This document shows positions 26,849-35,786 of a DNA stretch of 64,000 bases, piece after piece; within the stretch, counting starts at the first letter, position 1, and every line of letters begins with the position of its first letter. The stretch comes from Acidovorax sp. RAC01. Lineage in GTDB: Bacteria > Pseudomonadota > Gammaproteobacteria > Burkholderiales > Burkholderiaceae_C. A program made the translations under genes and the position numbers. The notes under the pieces were generated by a model, which saw only the letters and a program-made list of their open reading frames with translations, searched no databases and had not been told where the DNA came from. The stretch lies in assembly GCF_001714725.1 (NCBI RefSeq), contig NZ_CP016447.1, forward strand, positions 4,335,501 to 4,399,500, read 5' to 3'.

Positions 26849-28180
26849 TCAGTGGAACTGCTCTTCTTCGGTCGAACCCGTCAGAGCCTTCACGGAGGAC
26901 GAACCGCCCTGGATCACCGTGGTCACATCGTCGAAGTAGCCTGCGCCCACTTCCTGCTGGTGCGACACGAAGGTGTAGCCCTTGTCGCGTGCAGCGAATT
27001 CAGGCTCTTGCACCATGTTCACGTAGTGCTTCATGCCTTCGCCGTTGGCGTACGCATGGGCGAACTGGAAGGTGTTGAACCAGTTGATGTGGATGCCAGC
27101 CAGCGTGATGAACTGGTACTTGTAGCCCAGAGCCGAAAGGTCTTCCTGGAACGAAGCGATCTGGCTGTCGTTGAGGTTCTTCTTCCAGTTGAACGATGGC
27201 GAGCAGTTGTACGAGAGCAGCTTGCCTGGGCATGCAGCGTGCACAGCCTGGGCGAACTCGCGGGCGAAGCCGATGTCTGGCACGCCGGTTTCGCACCACA
27301 CCAGGTCGGCGTAGGGTGCGTAGGCCACGCCGCGGCTGATGGCTTGCTCCAGGCCGTTCTTGACGCGGTAGAAACCTTCTTGCGTGCGCTCGCCGGTCAG
27401 GAACGGCTTGTCGTTGGCGTCATGGTCAGACGTGATCAGGTTGGCGGCTTCTGCATCGGTACGGGCCAGCACGATGGTGGAAACGCCCATCACGTCGGCT
27501 GCAAAGCGCGCAGAGATCAGCTTCTCGCAGGCTTCCTGCGTAGGCACCAGAACCTTGCCACCCATGTGGCCGCACTTCTTCACGGCAGCCAGCTGGTCTT
27601 CAAAGTGAACGCCTGCCGCGCCCGACTGGATCATGTTCTTCATGAGTTCGAAGGCGTTCAGCACGCCGCCGAAACCGGCTTCTGCGTCAGCAACGATGGG
27701 CAGGAAGTAGTCGATGAATTCCTTGTCGCCAGGGTTGATGCCGCGGCCCCACTGGATTTCGTCAGCGCGCTTGAAGGTGTTGTTGATGCGGCGGACCATG
27801 GTGGGCACCGAGTCGTAGGCGTACAGCGACTGGTCGGGGTACATGGTTTCGCTGGTGTTGCCGTCGGCAGCGACTTGCCAGCCCGACAGGTACACGGCTT
27901 CGAGGCCAGCCTTGGCCTGCTGCATCGCCTGGCCGGCAGAGATGGCGCCGAAGGCGTTGACGTAGCCCTTTTTGGCGCCGCCGTTGATCTTGTCCCACAG
28001 CTTTTCAGCGCCGCGCTTGGCCAGCGTGTGCTCGATGGGCAGCGAACCGCGCAGGCGCACCACGTCAGCCGCGGAATAGCCGCGCTTCACACCCTTCCAG
28101 CGTGGGTTCTGGGCCCAGTCTTTCTCCAGGGCGGCAATTTGCTGTTCGCGGCTGAGTTGTTCGTTCAGGGATTGGGGCAT
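26849..28180 (-). CDS. aceA: Isocitrate lyase
   Basis: The glyoxylate-shunt enzyme that cleaves isocitrate to glyoxylate and succinate, needed for growth on acetate and fatty acids. The 443-residue product has the catalytic motif KKCGHMGGK and the N-terminal block [19 protein letters not shown]. The start at 28180 ([10 protein letters not shown]) follows a GGAG ribosome binding site; a longer in-frame extension upstream is not conserved. Malate synthase is not in the window. The AT-rich upstream region carries candidate operators. Confidence 0.96.
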   Translation of the reverse strand: MPQSLNEQLSREQQIAALEKDWAQNPRWKGVKRGYSAADVVRLRGSLPIEHTLAKRGAEKLWDKINGGAKKGYVNAFGAISAGQAMQQAKAGLEAVYLSGWQVAADGNTSETMYPDQSLYAYDSVPTMVRRINNTFKRADEIQWGRGINPGDKEFIDYFLPIVADAEAGFGGVLNAFELMKNMIQSGAAGVHFEDQLAAVKKCGHMGGKVLVPTQEACEKLISARFAADVMGVSTIVLARTDAEAANLITSDHDANDKPFLTGERTQEGFYRVKNGLEQAISRGVAYAPYADLVWCETGVPDIGFAREFAQAVHAACPGKLLSYNCSPSFNWKKNLNDSQIASFQEDLSALGYKYQFITLAGIHINWFNTFQFAHAYANGEGMKHYVNMVQEPEFAARDKGYTFVSHQQEVGAGYFDDVTTVIQGGSSSVKALTGSTEEEQFH

Positions 28181-28245
28181 GAGATCACTCCAAAGGTAGG
28201 TTGAAAACGGCGGGCTGCCTTGGCCGCCCTTGGGATCTACTTTAA

Positions 28246-28424
28246 GTCTTCTATAAGACTTGTGCAAGCTCTTATGTCTTATAGAAGAGATAAATTATTC
28301 GTTTATGAATCAATAACTTGCACGCCGCATTCCTCAATACGGGAAACTATCTCTCATATTGAGAAAATTTGACGCGTTGCAGCACGGCAAAATTCCGCAA
28401 TACAAAAGCTGTTTTCCGCATTGC
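28246..28424. promoter_or_regulatory. Candidate operators upstream of aceA
   Basis: Two near-palindromes, GTCTTCTATAAGAC (28246-28259) and GTCTTATAGAAGAG (28276-28289), are reverse complements of each other apart from the last base and lie 30 bases apart. Further upstream, three direct copies of TTCCKCAWTRC occur at 28330-28340, 28393-28403 and 28414-28424, spaced by 63 and 21 bases (whole helical turns). The first pair sits where an aceA promoter is expected. The regulators are not identified. Confidence 0.5.
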
Positions 28425-28430
28425 AAAAAA

Positions 28431-28841
28431 TCAGCCGTTCACTTCCGCCAGCCAGTCGCCCCCAGCAATCACCGCGGCCGTCGCCAGGTAGGCAGGATTG
28501 ATTTCATACAGGAAGCACTGCACATCCACCCCATCCACGGCGACGAGCAGGCTCCGCTTGGCGTACTCATCAGTAGGCTCCGGGCCGAGGTCCTCGATGA
28601 TGTCAAGCACGGCTTCCAGCGCCGGCTGAACCTCGTACACCTCGCCGACCACCCATCCTCCAGCGCCGAGCCGCAGGCCCGGGTAAGCCCCGAGGTGGTA
28701 GAGCGTGCCCTGCACCTTTGACATCCCGATGAAAAGCGGCGAAGGCTGCAGCCGCGTGATGTCGTTGGAGCCCCCGCGGCGCAGCGTGCCGTAGACGAAA
28801 ACGCGTCGCGCGTCCGCTGACGCTGTGCATCCATCGGGCAT
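28431..28841 (-). CDS. Gamma-glutamylcyclotransferase (AIG2-like) family protein
   Basis: A 136-residue cytoplasmic protein with the GGCT fold. The signature VFVYGTLRRGG forms the substrate-binding loop, followed by GTLYHLGAYPGLRLG, GEVYEV and a Glu-containing helix. Members cyclise gamma-glutamyl peptides or amines, but many bacterial copies are uncharacterised. It is isolated on the minus strand, upstream of the aceA regulatory region. Confidence 0.85.
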   Translation of the reverse strand: MPDGCTASADARRVFVYGTLRRGGSNDITRLQPSPLFIGMSKVQGTLYHLGAYPGLRLGAGGWVVGEVYEVQPALEAVLDIIEDLGPEPTDEYAKRSLLVAVDGVDVQCFLYEINPAYLATAAVIAGGDWLAEVNG

Positions 28842-28879
28842 GATTCAGCCACCTTTGATGTTGAAGAAACCGCAGTCTA

Positions 28880-29827
28880 GTGAACACGCCTTCCCGTCCC
28901 GTTGCCTACGCCTGTCTGGCCCTGAGCATGGCGCTCGTGGGCAGCTACGTGGCGCTCTCCAAGCCGCTGGCAGCTGTATTGCCTGTCTTTTTGCTCGCGT
29001 GGCTGCGCTTCGGCATCGGCGGTCTGGCCATGCTCCACTGGCTGAAAAAGCCTGCAGACGAGCCACCGCTCACACCGCACACCAAGCGCCTGCTTTTCCT
29101 CGAATCGTTCCTCGGCAATTTCCTGTTCACCATCTGCATGATCTACGGGGTCAGCATGACAGACGCTGTCTCGGCGGGCGTCACCATGGCGGCCATTCCT
29201 GCGGCAGTTGCGCTGATGGGCTGGGCCTTTCTCAAGGAGCGCGTGGCTCCGCGCACCTGGGGCGCGATCCTGTGCGCGGTGGTGGGCATTGCCCTGTTTT
29301 CGCTGGCCAAGCCCGACGCTGCGGCGCACGGGGGTACCAGCAGCCCCCCACCCGGGGGCTATCACCGGGCATGGATGGGGCAACTGCTGCTGATCGGTGC
29401 TGTGCTGTGCGAGGCCGCGTACACGGTCATCGGCAAGAAGCTGACGGGGGCCATGGGCCCCAAGCGCATCACGTCGCTCATCAACGTCTGGGGCTTTGCA
29501 CTGACAACGCCGTTCGGCTTGTACCTTGCGCTGGACTTCGACTTTGGGGCCGTGGGCACAGGCACATGGCTCCTGCTGGTTTTTTATGCCCTGGCAGCCT
29601 GCATGTGGACAGTGTGGCTCTGGATGACGGGCCTGAAGGTCGTGCCCGCCGCTCAGGGCGGTGTGTTCACGGTCATGCTGCCAGTGAGCGCCGCCACGGT
29701 GGGCGTGGTGGCCCTGGGCGAGACGCTGACCGGTTTGCAAGTGCTCGCGTTTGCGATTGCGCTGGCCAGCGTGCTGCTGGCCACGCTTCCATCGCGCGCC
29801 GCGTGGCGCAGCGGGCGCAAGCCGTAG
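28880..29827 (+). CDS. EamA/DMT superfamily transporter
   Basis: A 315-residue inner-membrane protein with about ten hydrophobic helices in two EamA repeats (the first to about residue 145, the second from about 170). It starts at GTG. Such proteins export amino acids, metabolites or drugs; no sequence feature fixes the substrate. A loop with Gly/Ser/Pro (about residues 150-165) joins the halves. The RraA-family gene converges on it from the right with only 12 bases between the stops. Confidence 0.85.
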   Translation: MNTPSRPVAYACLALSMALVGSYVALSKPLAAVLPVFLLAWLRFGIGGLAMLHWLKKPADEPPLTPHTKRLLFLESFLGNFLFTICMIYGVSMTDAVSAGVTMAAIPAAVALMGWAFLKERVAPRTWGAILCAVVGIALFSLAKPDAAAHGGTSSPPPGGYHRAWMGQLLLIGAVLCEAAYTVIGKKLTGAMGPKRITSLINVWGFALTTPFGLYLALDFDFGAVGTGTWLLLVFYALAACMWTVWLWMTGLKVVPAAQGGVFTVMLPVSAATVGVVALGETLTGLQVLAFAIALASVLLATLPSRAAWRSGRKP

Positions 29828-29839
29828 AGCGATGCCGCA

Positions 29840-30352
29840 TCAAGCGGACAGCGGCCCTGCGCTCACCACGATGCCGTCAGCGTCGGCGTAGAGCCAGTCG
29901 CCTGGCTGAATGCGCACGCACTGGATCTGGACTGCCACGTCGCGCTGGCCTTCGTTGCGGCGCTCGGTAGGCAGCGGCATCAGCCCCAGGGCGGCAATGC
30001 CCACCTGGGCTGCATTGAGTTCAGCAACATCGCGCACGCAGCCATCCACCACGATGCCGGCCCAGCCGTTGCGTGCAGCGGCAGCGGCCAGGTTGCCGCC
30101 CACCAGCGCCCGCCGCAGCGAACCGCCACCGTCCACCACCAGCACCCTGCCCTCTCCCGGCGACTCCACCGCCGCCTTGACGTGCGTGTTGTCCTCATGG
30201 CACTTGACCGTGCTCACCGGGCCTGCGAACGCTGCAAGGCCGCCATAGTGCTTGAAAACCGGCGGCAAGACGCGGAATGACCCGGATGTATCCGCTTTGT
30301 GGACATCACAGAAATCGCAGGTGCTGAAAGCATGGGAAACAGAAGCCGACAT
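29840..30352 (-). CDS. RraA family protein
   Basis: A 170-residue protein of the RraA / class II HMG-aldolase fold. Landmarks are STCDFCDVH near the N-terminus, DGGGSLRRALVGGNLAAAA, and VVDGCVRDVAEL, which carries the Arg-Asp pair used by the aldolase members. It could be the RNase E inhibitor RraA or a 4-hydroxy-4-methyl-2-oxoglutarate/oxaloacetate aldolase, and sequence alone does not decide. The start at 30352 was chosen over longer in-frame ATGs because the conserved region begins at MSASVSHAF. Confidence 0.85.
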   Translation of the reverse strand: MSASVSHAFSTCDFCDVHKADTSGSFRVLPPVFKHYGGLAAFAGPVSTVKCHEDNTHVKAAVESPGEGRVLVVDGGGSLRRALVGGNLAAAAARNGWAGIVVDGCVRDVAELNAAQVGIAALGLMPLPTERRNEGQRDVAVQIQCVRIQPGDWLYADADGIVVSAGPLSA

Positions 30353-30707
30353 GGTGGAGAGACCTTTCAATAAATCACGAAGAACAAGGATCGACGCGGC
30401 TGCCAGGCCGGCCCCCCACGTGCAAGGCATATCCCGCGCCCCATCCGGCACCATGGACGCTGGCGCAGAACGCTCGCAGGGGTCAAACGACTGCATGCCA
30501 CCCCAGGAATGCACGGCAGGCGGACCGCCAGCCCTGCCCGCGTGGCCCCGTGGTGCCAGCTGCCAGGCGCTGCACCGCAGCTACAAATTGAGGCAAAAAA
30601 GCATTTTCTCCCTTGGAAACGCGATTTTTTCCCAGTAGCATCGCCATGCCAGAAGAAAGCATGGTTTTCGCTGGTGACACACTTACCTCCAACAAGGAAA
30701 ACCCAAC
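30353..30707. other. Gap between divergent rraA-like and SWIB genes
   Basis: These 355 bases are GC-rich on the left and AT-rich on the right (from about 30585). The right part contains TTGAGG and T/A runs that could form a promoter, and AAGGAAAA, the SWIB ribosome binding site. No gene is seen. Confidence 0.4.
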
Positions 30708-31046
30708 ATGGCAACTGCAAAAAAGGCTCCGGCAAAAACAGCAACGGCAGCCAAGAAGGCGCCCGCCACCAAGGCCGCCGCCGCCCCCACCAAAAAGCGC
30801 ACTCCCAATGCCGCGTTCATGAAGGCGCTGACGCCCAGCCCCGCATTGGCCGCTGTGGTGGGTTCGCAGCCGCTGCCCCGCACGGAGATCATCAGCAAGC
30901 TGTGGGTCTACATCAAGGCGCACAACCTGCAGGATGCAGCCAACAAGCGCAACATCAATGCAGACGCGAAGCTCAAGGAGCTGTTCGGCAAGCCGCAGGT
31001 GTCGATGTTTGAACTGGCTGGCCTGATTGGCAAGCACGTCAAGTAA
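30708..31046 (+). CDS. SWIB/MDM2 domain protein
   Basis: A 112-residue protein with a basic N-terminal tail of Ala/Lys/Pro repeats (residues 1-35, histone-H1-like) and a C-terminal SWIB domain (LPRTEIISKLWVYIKAHNLQD, NINADAKLKELFGKPQVSMFEL). SWIB domains come from eukaryotic chromatin remodellers but are common as stand-alone proteins in betaproteobacteria and chlamydiae. A DNA-associated role is inferred. The ribosome binding site AAGGAAAA precedes the ATG, and a clear terminator follows, so the gene is monocistronic. Confidence 0.92.
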   Translation: MATAKKAPAKTATAAKKAPATKAAAAPTKKRTPNAAFMKALTPSPALAAVVGSQPLPRTEIISKLWVYIKAHNLQDAANKRNINADAKLKELFGKPQVSMFELAGLIGKHVK

Positions 31047-31063
31047 TCGAGTCGCTCCCCCCG

Positions 31064-31090
31064 AAAAAGCCGGCACTGCCGGCTTTTTTT
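31064..31090 (+). terminator. Intrinsic terminator of the SWIB gene
   Basis: Stem AAAAAGCCGGC/GCCGGCTTTTT with a three-base loop and a T-tract. Confidence 0.9.
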
Positions 31091-31127
31091 CGTCTGTCAT
31101 GCGCCCGAGTGTGGCGCAATTACGTCA

Positions 31128-31155
31128 ATGCAAATGCGAATGACCCGCATTCGCT
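31128..31155. promoter_or_regulatory. Fur-box-like palindrome before the siderophore receptor
   Basis: GCGAATG and CATTCGC (31136-31142, 31148-31154) form a perfect inverted repeat around ACCCG, preceded by AATGCAAAT. The pattern resembles the sites before bfd and hemP in this window, so Fur repression of the receptor is likely. Confidence 0.6.
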
Positions 31156-31266
31156 GTAACATTCCGGAGATCGACCCCGCACAGCCATCTTGATTCAGCC
31201 ACTGCCAGTCGCCCTTTCGCGGCGCGCCCTGCGCCGATTTGCATATTTCCACCGAAGGAGGCCATC

Positions 31267-33546
31267 TTGGCTCAATCACGCGCTGCGCGCCGCCGTTCCC
31301 TGTCGCGCCCCGACACTTCTCCCGACACTTCTCCCGACACTTCCCCCGCCACCCAGCAAGCTGCCAACCCGGCATGCGTATCACCCGCAGACGTCTCAAT
31401 GCTCCCCCTGGGCGCACTGATGCTCGCGGCATCCATGGGCGCCATGGCGCAAGGCACCACGCCCGAAGCCACCCTTTCGACCGTCACCGTCAAGGAGTCG
31501 GCCCAGGTGCAGGGCAAGGACACCCTGCTCATCAAGCAGACCACCGTGGGCAAGGGAAAGCAGGACATCAAGGACATCCCGCAGTCGGTCACTGTTTTCA
31601 CCGAAAAGCTGATGAACGACCGCAACCAGGATGACTTTCGCGAGGTGCTGCGCACCACCGCTGGCGTCACATTCCTGGCGGGTGAAACGGGCGAAGAGGA
31701 CGTGCGCCTGCGCGGCTTCTCCCTGGGCCAGGCCGGAGACATATACATCGACGGCATGAAGGATGCCCCCCTGATCGAGCGCGACACCTTCAACCAGGAC
31801 CGCGTCGAAGTCCTCAAGGGCTCGGCTTCCATGCTGTTCGGCAAGGGCTCCACCGGTGGTGTGGTCAACCAGGTCAACAAGTACCCCTTGCTGATCGACC
31901 AGCACGAGGCGGGCTACACCTTCGGCACGGGCAACTACCACAGGGCCACGGGCGACTTCAACTTCCTGACCGGCGAAAACCAGGCCTTCCGCCTGAACGC
32001 CATGGTGCAGGAGGCCGACAACTACGGCGCCAAACAGGACAAGCGCGGCATTGCGCCGACCTACGCGTGGGGTATCGGCACGCGCGACGAGTTCTCGATC
32101 GGGCTGTACTACCTGGAGGCCAAGGGCCGCCCCATCTACAACCACCCGTGGCGTCTTTCGCCCGACGGCAAGATCAACACGCCGCTGCCTGCGCGCAACT
32201 TCTACGGCCTGGAGAGCGACTACAACAACACCTCGTCGCAGTACGCCACGCTCGGGCACATCCACCGTTTTGGCGATGGCGGCGAACTGAACACGCGCCT
32301 GCGCTACGGCAGCTACAAGCGCGACATGCTCGCCAGCACGATCGGTTTCCAGAACAGCGCCATCACGCTCGACCAGATCAATGACAGCACTGTGCTGACA
32401 CGCGGCTCCAAGGGCCGCATTGGCGAAAGCGACGTGCTGCAGGTGCAAAGCGACTACTCCAATACCTTCAGCTGGGGCGGGCGCAAACACGCCATCCTGA
32501 GCGGTGTGGACTACTACGACGACGACGCCAAGCGCAACCAGAACTACGCCAATACCGCCACGCGGCCCACCACCACCGTGGGCACGCCGGACAACGGCGC
32601 ATCGGTGGTGGACGCGCGTGCACCGGTGCAATGGAACACCTTCAAGTCGCGCAACCTGGGCCTGTATGTGCAGGACACCCTGTCGATCACCGACACCGTC
32701 AAGGTCGTCGCTGGCCTGCGCTATGACAACTTCAAGGCTGCGTACCGCAATGCCGCCGGCAACCTGAGCAACGAACGCTCCGACAGCCTGTTCAGCCCCC
32801 GCCTGGGCGTGATCTGGCAGCCTGACGAACTGTCTTCGTACTACGCGTCGTACGGCACCTCGTACAACACGTCGGGCGACACGTACCAGTTTGCCAACCC
32901 GGGCACCACCACCGCCCGCGCCGCCAACACACCGCCCGAGAAGAGCCGCAACATCGAAATCGGCAGCAAGTTCGAACTGTTCGAGCGCCGTGCGCTGCTG
33001 GGCGTGGCGATGTTCTACAGCGAGAAATACAACGAGCGCAACACCGACCCCGACACAGCGGCCGCACAGGAGCTGCTGTCGGGCAAGCGCCACGCCACCG
33101 GCATGGAGTTCAACCTGGCCGGCCGCCTCACGCCGAAGTGGGAAGTGTTCTTCAACCACACCTGGATCCCGAGCGCCAAGATCGACCGCAGCAACGTGGT
33201 GCGCAACGCCACCGGCACCGGCGCACAGCTGCAGGGCGACCGTCCGGGCCTGACCCCCAAGCACAGCGGCAGCCTCTGGAGCACCTACGCCATCACGTCC
33301 AAGCTGCGCGCCGGTGCAGGCCTCACCTACCGCGGCAAGCAGGCGCCCGAAGGCCAGCGCACGTACTACGCCAGCGGCTTTGCCACCGTGGATGCCATGG
33401 TCGAGTACGCGTTTGACGACAAGACCTCGCTCAAGCTCAACGTGAGCAACCTGACCGACCGGGTCTACGCGGATGCGCTGTACCGCGGCTTCTACACCCC
33501 CGGCGCGCCGCGCACGGTGCAGATGACGCTCAAGACGCGCTTCTGA
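31267..33546 (+). CDS. TonB-dependent siderophore receptor
   Basis: An outer-membrane receptor for a ferric siderophore (FhuA/FiuA/FpvA type). The 759-residue precursor has a long N-terminal export region with its hydrophobic core at LGALMLAASMGAMAQG. A plug domain follows (DIPQSVTVFTEKLMNDRN, VEVLKGSASMLFGKGSTGGVVN) and then a 22-strand barrel ending in MTLKTRF with the terminal Phe. I chose the TTG at 31267 because AAGGAGG lies five bases before it. Three DTSP repeats lie before the hydrophobic core. No siderophore synthesis genes are near. Confidence 0.93.
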   Translation: MAQSRAARRRSLSRPDTSPDTSPDTSPATQQAANPACVSPADVSMLPLGALMLAASMGAMAQGTTPEATLSTVTVKESAQVQGKDTLLIKQTTVGKGKQDIKDIPQSVTVFTEKLMNDRNQDDFREVLRTTAGVTFLAGETGEEDVRLRGFSLGQAGDIYIDGMKDAPLIERDTFNQDRVEVLKGSASMLFGKGSTGGVVNQVNKYPLLIDQHEAGYTFGTGNYHRATGDFNFLTGENQAFRLNAMVQEADNYGAKQDKRGIAPTYAWGIGTRDEFSIGLYYLEAKGRPIYNHPWRLSPDGKINTPLPARNFYGLESDYNNTSSQYATLGHIHRFGDGGELNTRLRYGSYKRDMLASTIGFQNSAITLDQINDSTVLTRGSKGRIGESDVLQVQSDYSNTFSWGGRKHAILSGVDYYDDDAKRNQNYANTATRPTTTVGTPDNGASVVDARAPVQWNTFKSRNLGLYVQDTLSITDTVKVVAGLRYDNFKAAYRNAAGNLSNERSDSLFSPRLGVIWQPDELSSYYASYGTSYNTSGDTYQFANPGTTTARAANTPPEKSRNIEIGSKFELFERRALLGVAMFYSEKYNERNTDPDTAAAQELLSGKRHATGMEFNLAGRLTPKWEVFFNHTWIPSAKIDRSNVVRNATGTGAQLQGDRPGLTPKHSGSLWSTYAITSKLRAGAGLTYRGKQAPEGQRTYYASGFATVDAMVEYAFDDKTSLKLNVSNLTDRVYADALYRGFYTPGAPRTVQMTLKTRF
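31309..31344 (+). repeat. 12-bp tandem repeat in receptor 5' end
   Basis: Three direct copies of CCCGACACTTCT (the last ends in C) encode PDTS three times. The unit is a multiple of three, so copy-number change would preserve the frame. Confidence 0.85.
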
Positions 33547-33620
33547 GCCAGCGCGCGCTCAAGGCCTGCTGCGTCCACGCGCATCCACCCACACCAACCG
33601 CACCCCCCGGAGCCCCGCCG

Positions 33621-34310
33621 ATGTTTCTGCACATTCCTGATGTCCTGACGCCGCAGGAGGTGGCGGACTTCCGCAACGCACTCGGGCCGGATGCGCCGTG
33701 GGTGGAGGGTGCGCGCAGCGCGGGCGGGCAGGCCGTGCACCACAAGAACAACCTGCAGCTCGCCCAGGGCAGCGCCCAGTCGGCACGGCTGCAGGCGCTG
33801 GTGCGCGCGGCCTTGCAGCGCAATGCGCTGTTCTTTTCGGCAGCCCTGCCGCGCCGCACGTTCAACCCGCTGTTCAACCAATACGGCGATGGCGCCAACC
33901 ACTACGGCGACCATGTCGACAGCGCCGTCATGCACTCGCGTGCCGACAACTGCTGGGTGCGCAGCGACCTGTCGTGCACGCTCTTTCTGACCCCGCCTGA
34001 AGACTACGAAGGCGGCGAGCTGCTGATCGCCGAAGGAATGGGCGACAAGCGCATCAAGCTGCCCGCGGGCGACATGGTGCTGTACCCCAGCAGCACCGTG
34101 CACCAGGTGACACCCGTCACGCGGGGGCACCGCATCAGCAGCTTCTTCTGGGTGGAGAGCATGGTGCGCGGGCAGGAGCAGCGCAAGCTGCTGTTCGACA
34201 TGGACATGGCGTTGCTCCGTCTGCGCCAGCGTGTGGGCGAAACCGACCCCGCGGTGATTGCGCTTTCGGGCACGTACCACAACCTGCTGCGCATGTGGGC
34301 CGACGTCTGA
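33621..34310 (+). CDS. piuC: PKHD-type Fe(II)/2-oxoglutarate dioxygenase (PiuC/YbiX)
   Basis: A 229-residue cytoplasmic hydroxylase commonly encoded beside TonB-dependent siderophore receptors. The opening MFLHIPDVLTPQEVADFR, the HVDSAVM motif (His and Asp iron ligands), and TVHQVTPVTRGHRISSFFW (third His and the 2-oxoglutarate Arg) are conserved. Its role may be siderophore processing, but this is unproven. It begins 75 bases after the receptor stop, so the genes probably share a transcript. Confidence 0.93.
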   Translation: MFLHIPDVLTPQEVADFRNALGPDAPWVEGARSAGGQAVHHKNNLQLAQGSAQSARLQALVRAALQRNALFFSAALPRRTFNPLFNQYGDGANHYGDHVDSAVMHSRADNCWVRSDLSCTLFLTPPEDYEGGELLIAEGMGDKRIKLPAGDMVLYPSSTVHQVTPVTRGHRISSFFWVESMVRGQEQRKLLFDMDMALLRLRQRVGETDPAVIALSGTYHNLLRMWADV

Positions 34311-34315
34311 CCCCG

Positions 34316-34371
34316 CAGCCCCAAGCCCCAAGCCCCAGCCCCAGCCCCAGCCCCAGCCCCAGCCCCAGCCA
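34316..34371 (+). repeat. AGCCCC hexanucleotide tandem repeat
   Basis: About eight units of AGCCCC, two with an extra A, lie directly after the piuC stop. Such a tract is prone to slippage. It is not within a coding sequence. Confidence 0.9.
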
Positions 34372-34372
34372 A

Positions 34373-34432
34373 ACACTACACTTTTGATAGCATCTGGTGC
34401 AGATAAATCATGCGCTAGCGGCTGTTTTGACC
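34373..34432. repeat. Family 1 repeat before the hydroxyacid oxidase
   Basis: CTACACTTTTGATAGCATC ... GCGCTAGCGGCTGTTTTGACC, ending on the ATG of the next gene, which therefore lacks a Shine-Dalgarno sequence outside the repeat. Confidence 0.65.
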
Positions 34433-35575
34433 ATGAAAAGCACTCCAGCACTGCAAAAAGTCCCTCCCGACCTCGCCACGCTGGCCGACCACGAGCGGCA
34501 TGCCCTGCAGGCGCTGGACGACAACGCCGCCGCCTACTTCTGCGGCGGTGCTGCCGACGAGATCACGCTGCGCAGCAACCGCGCTGCCTGGGACAGGCTG
34601 GAGCTGTGGCCACGCGTACTGCGGCCCCTGGCCGGCGGCCACACCCGCGTGCAGCTGCTGGGCCGTGAACTGGCCCACCCGGTCATGCTGGCGCCCGTGG
34701 CGTACCAGCGCATGGCGCACCCCGACGGCGAACGCGCCACCGCCTTTGCGGCCGCGGCCCTGGGCGCGGGCATGGTGCTCAGCACCCAGGCCAGCGAATC
34801 ACTGGAAGACGTTGCCGCCACCGTGCTGCCCGACCCGGGCCGCGGCCCGCTGTGGTTTCAGCTCTACCTTCAGCACGACCGGGGCTTCACGCAGACACTC
34901 GTCCGGCGCGCCGAGGCCGCGGGCTACGAAGCGCTGGTGCTGACGGTGGACGCGCCCACCAGCGGCATCCGCGATCGCGAACAGCGCGCCGCCTTCCGGC
35001 TGCCTGCAGGCGTTCACGCCGTGAACCTGCGCGGCCTTGCACCGCCGCAGCCGCGGCCGCTTGCGCACGGCCAAAGCGCCCTGTTCGACGACCTGCTCCA
35101 CCACGCCGCCACCTGGGCCGACGTGGAATGGCTGCAGTCCATCACCCGGCTGCCGGTGCTGCTCAAGGGCGTGCTGCACCCCGCCGATGCGCGGCAGGCG
35201 GCATCACTCAACGTGGCTGGCCTGGTGGTCTCCAACCATGGCGGGCGCACGCTCGATACCGCGCCGCCCACCGCGGCCGCCCTGCCCCGCATCGCACACG
35301 CGTTGCAGGGCTGCATGCCGCTGCTGGTGGACGGCGGCATCCGCCGCGGCACCGACGTGCTCAAGGCCGTGGCGCTGGGTGCCACGGCAGTGATGGTGGG
35401 GCGCCCGTACGTTCACGGGCTGGCGAATGCGGGCGCGGCTGGCGTAGCGCATGTCATCCGGGTGCTGCGCGATGAACTGGAAGTGGCCATGGCGCTGACC
35501 GGTTGCGCTGCGCTGGCCGATGCAACGCCGGCATTGATTCATCCCGACTGGCACTTGGGCGAGGGCGACGACTGA
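34433..35575 (+). CDS. FMN-dependent alpha-hydroxyacid oxidase/dehydrogenase
   Basis: A 380-residue TIM-barrel flavoprotein of the lactate/glycolate/mandelate oxidase family. Visible blocks are APVAYQRMAHPDGE, VLTVDAPTSGIRDREQR, the FMN Lys in VLLKGVLHPADARQA, and the catalytic His and Arg of VVSNHGGRTLDTAP followed by GGIRRGTDVLKA. There is no membrane anchor, so it is probably soluble and may use oxygen. The substrate is unknown. I chose the ATG at 34433; the upstream in-frame ATG lies in the repeat. It sits among iron genes without an obvious link. Confidence 0.9.
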   Translation: MKSTPALQKVPPDLATLADHERHALQALDDNAAAYFCGGAADEITLRSNRAAWDRLELWPRVLRPLAGGHTRVQLLGRELAHPVMLAPVAYQRMAHPDGERATAFAAAALGAGMVLSTQASESLEDVAATVLPDPGRGPLWFQLYLQHDRGFTQTLVRRAEAAGYEALVLTVDAPTSGIRDREQRAAFRLPAGVHAVNLRGLAPPQPRPLAHGQSALFDDLLHHAATWADVEWLQSITRLPVLLKGVLHPADARQAASLNVAGLVVSNHGGRTLDTAPPTAAALPRIAHALQGCMPLLVDGGIRRGTDVLKAVALGATAVMVGRPYVHGLANAGAAGVAHVIRVLRDELEVAMALTGCAALADATPALIHPDWHLGEGDD

Positions 35576-35715
35576 CAAGGTAAGGGCGCGTGGTCTGCGC
35601 GTGCTTCGGCGCTTTCGCCTGTCGGTGCTGGCCCCTTGACTCGCCCGCGCCTGCGAACCCTTCGCGCTGCACCGGTCCACGCCCTGGGCGAAGGCCATCA
35701 TTTGACAATGGTTGA

Positions 35716-35745
35716 TTGCAAATGCGATCGATTCGCATTTATAAT
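35716..35745 (+). promoter_or_regulatory. bfd promoter with Fur box
   Basis: A -35-like TTGCAA (35716-35721) and a perfect TATAAT (35740-35745) are 18 bases apart. Between and over them lies the inverted repeat AAATGCGA/TCGCATTT (35720-35740), followed by AATGATGA. Fur bound here would block RNA polymerase. Confidence 0.75.
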
Positions 35746-35786
35746 GATGAATCTTCTAACGGACCAGCGTGGCTGGCAACCTCCAC

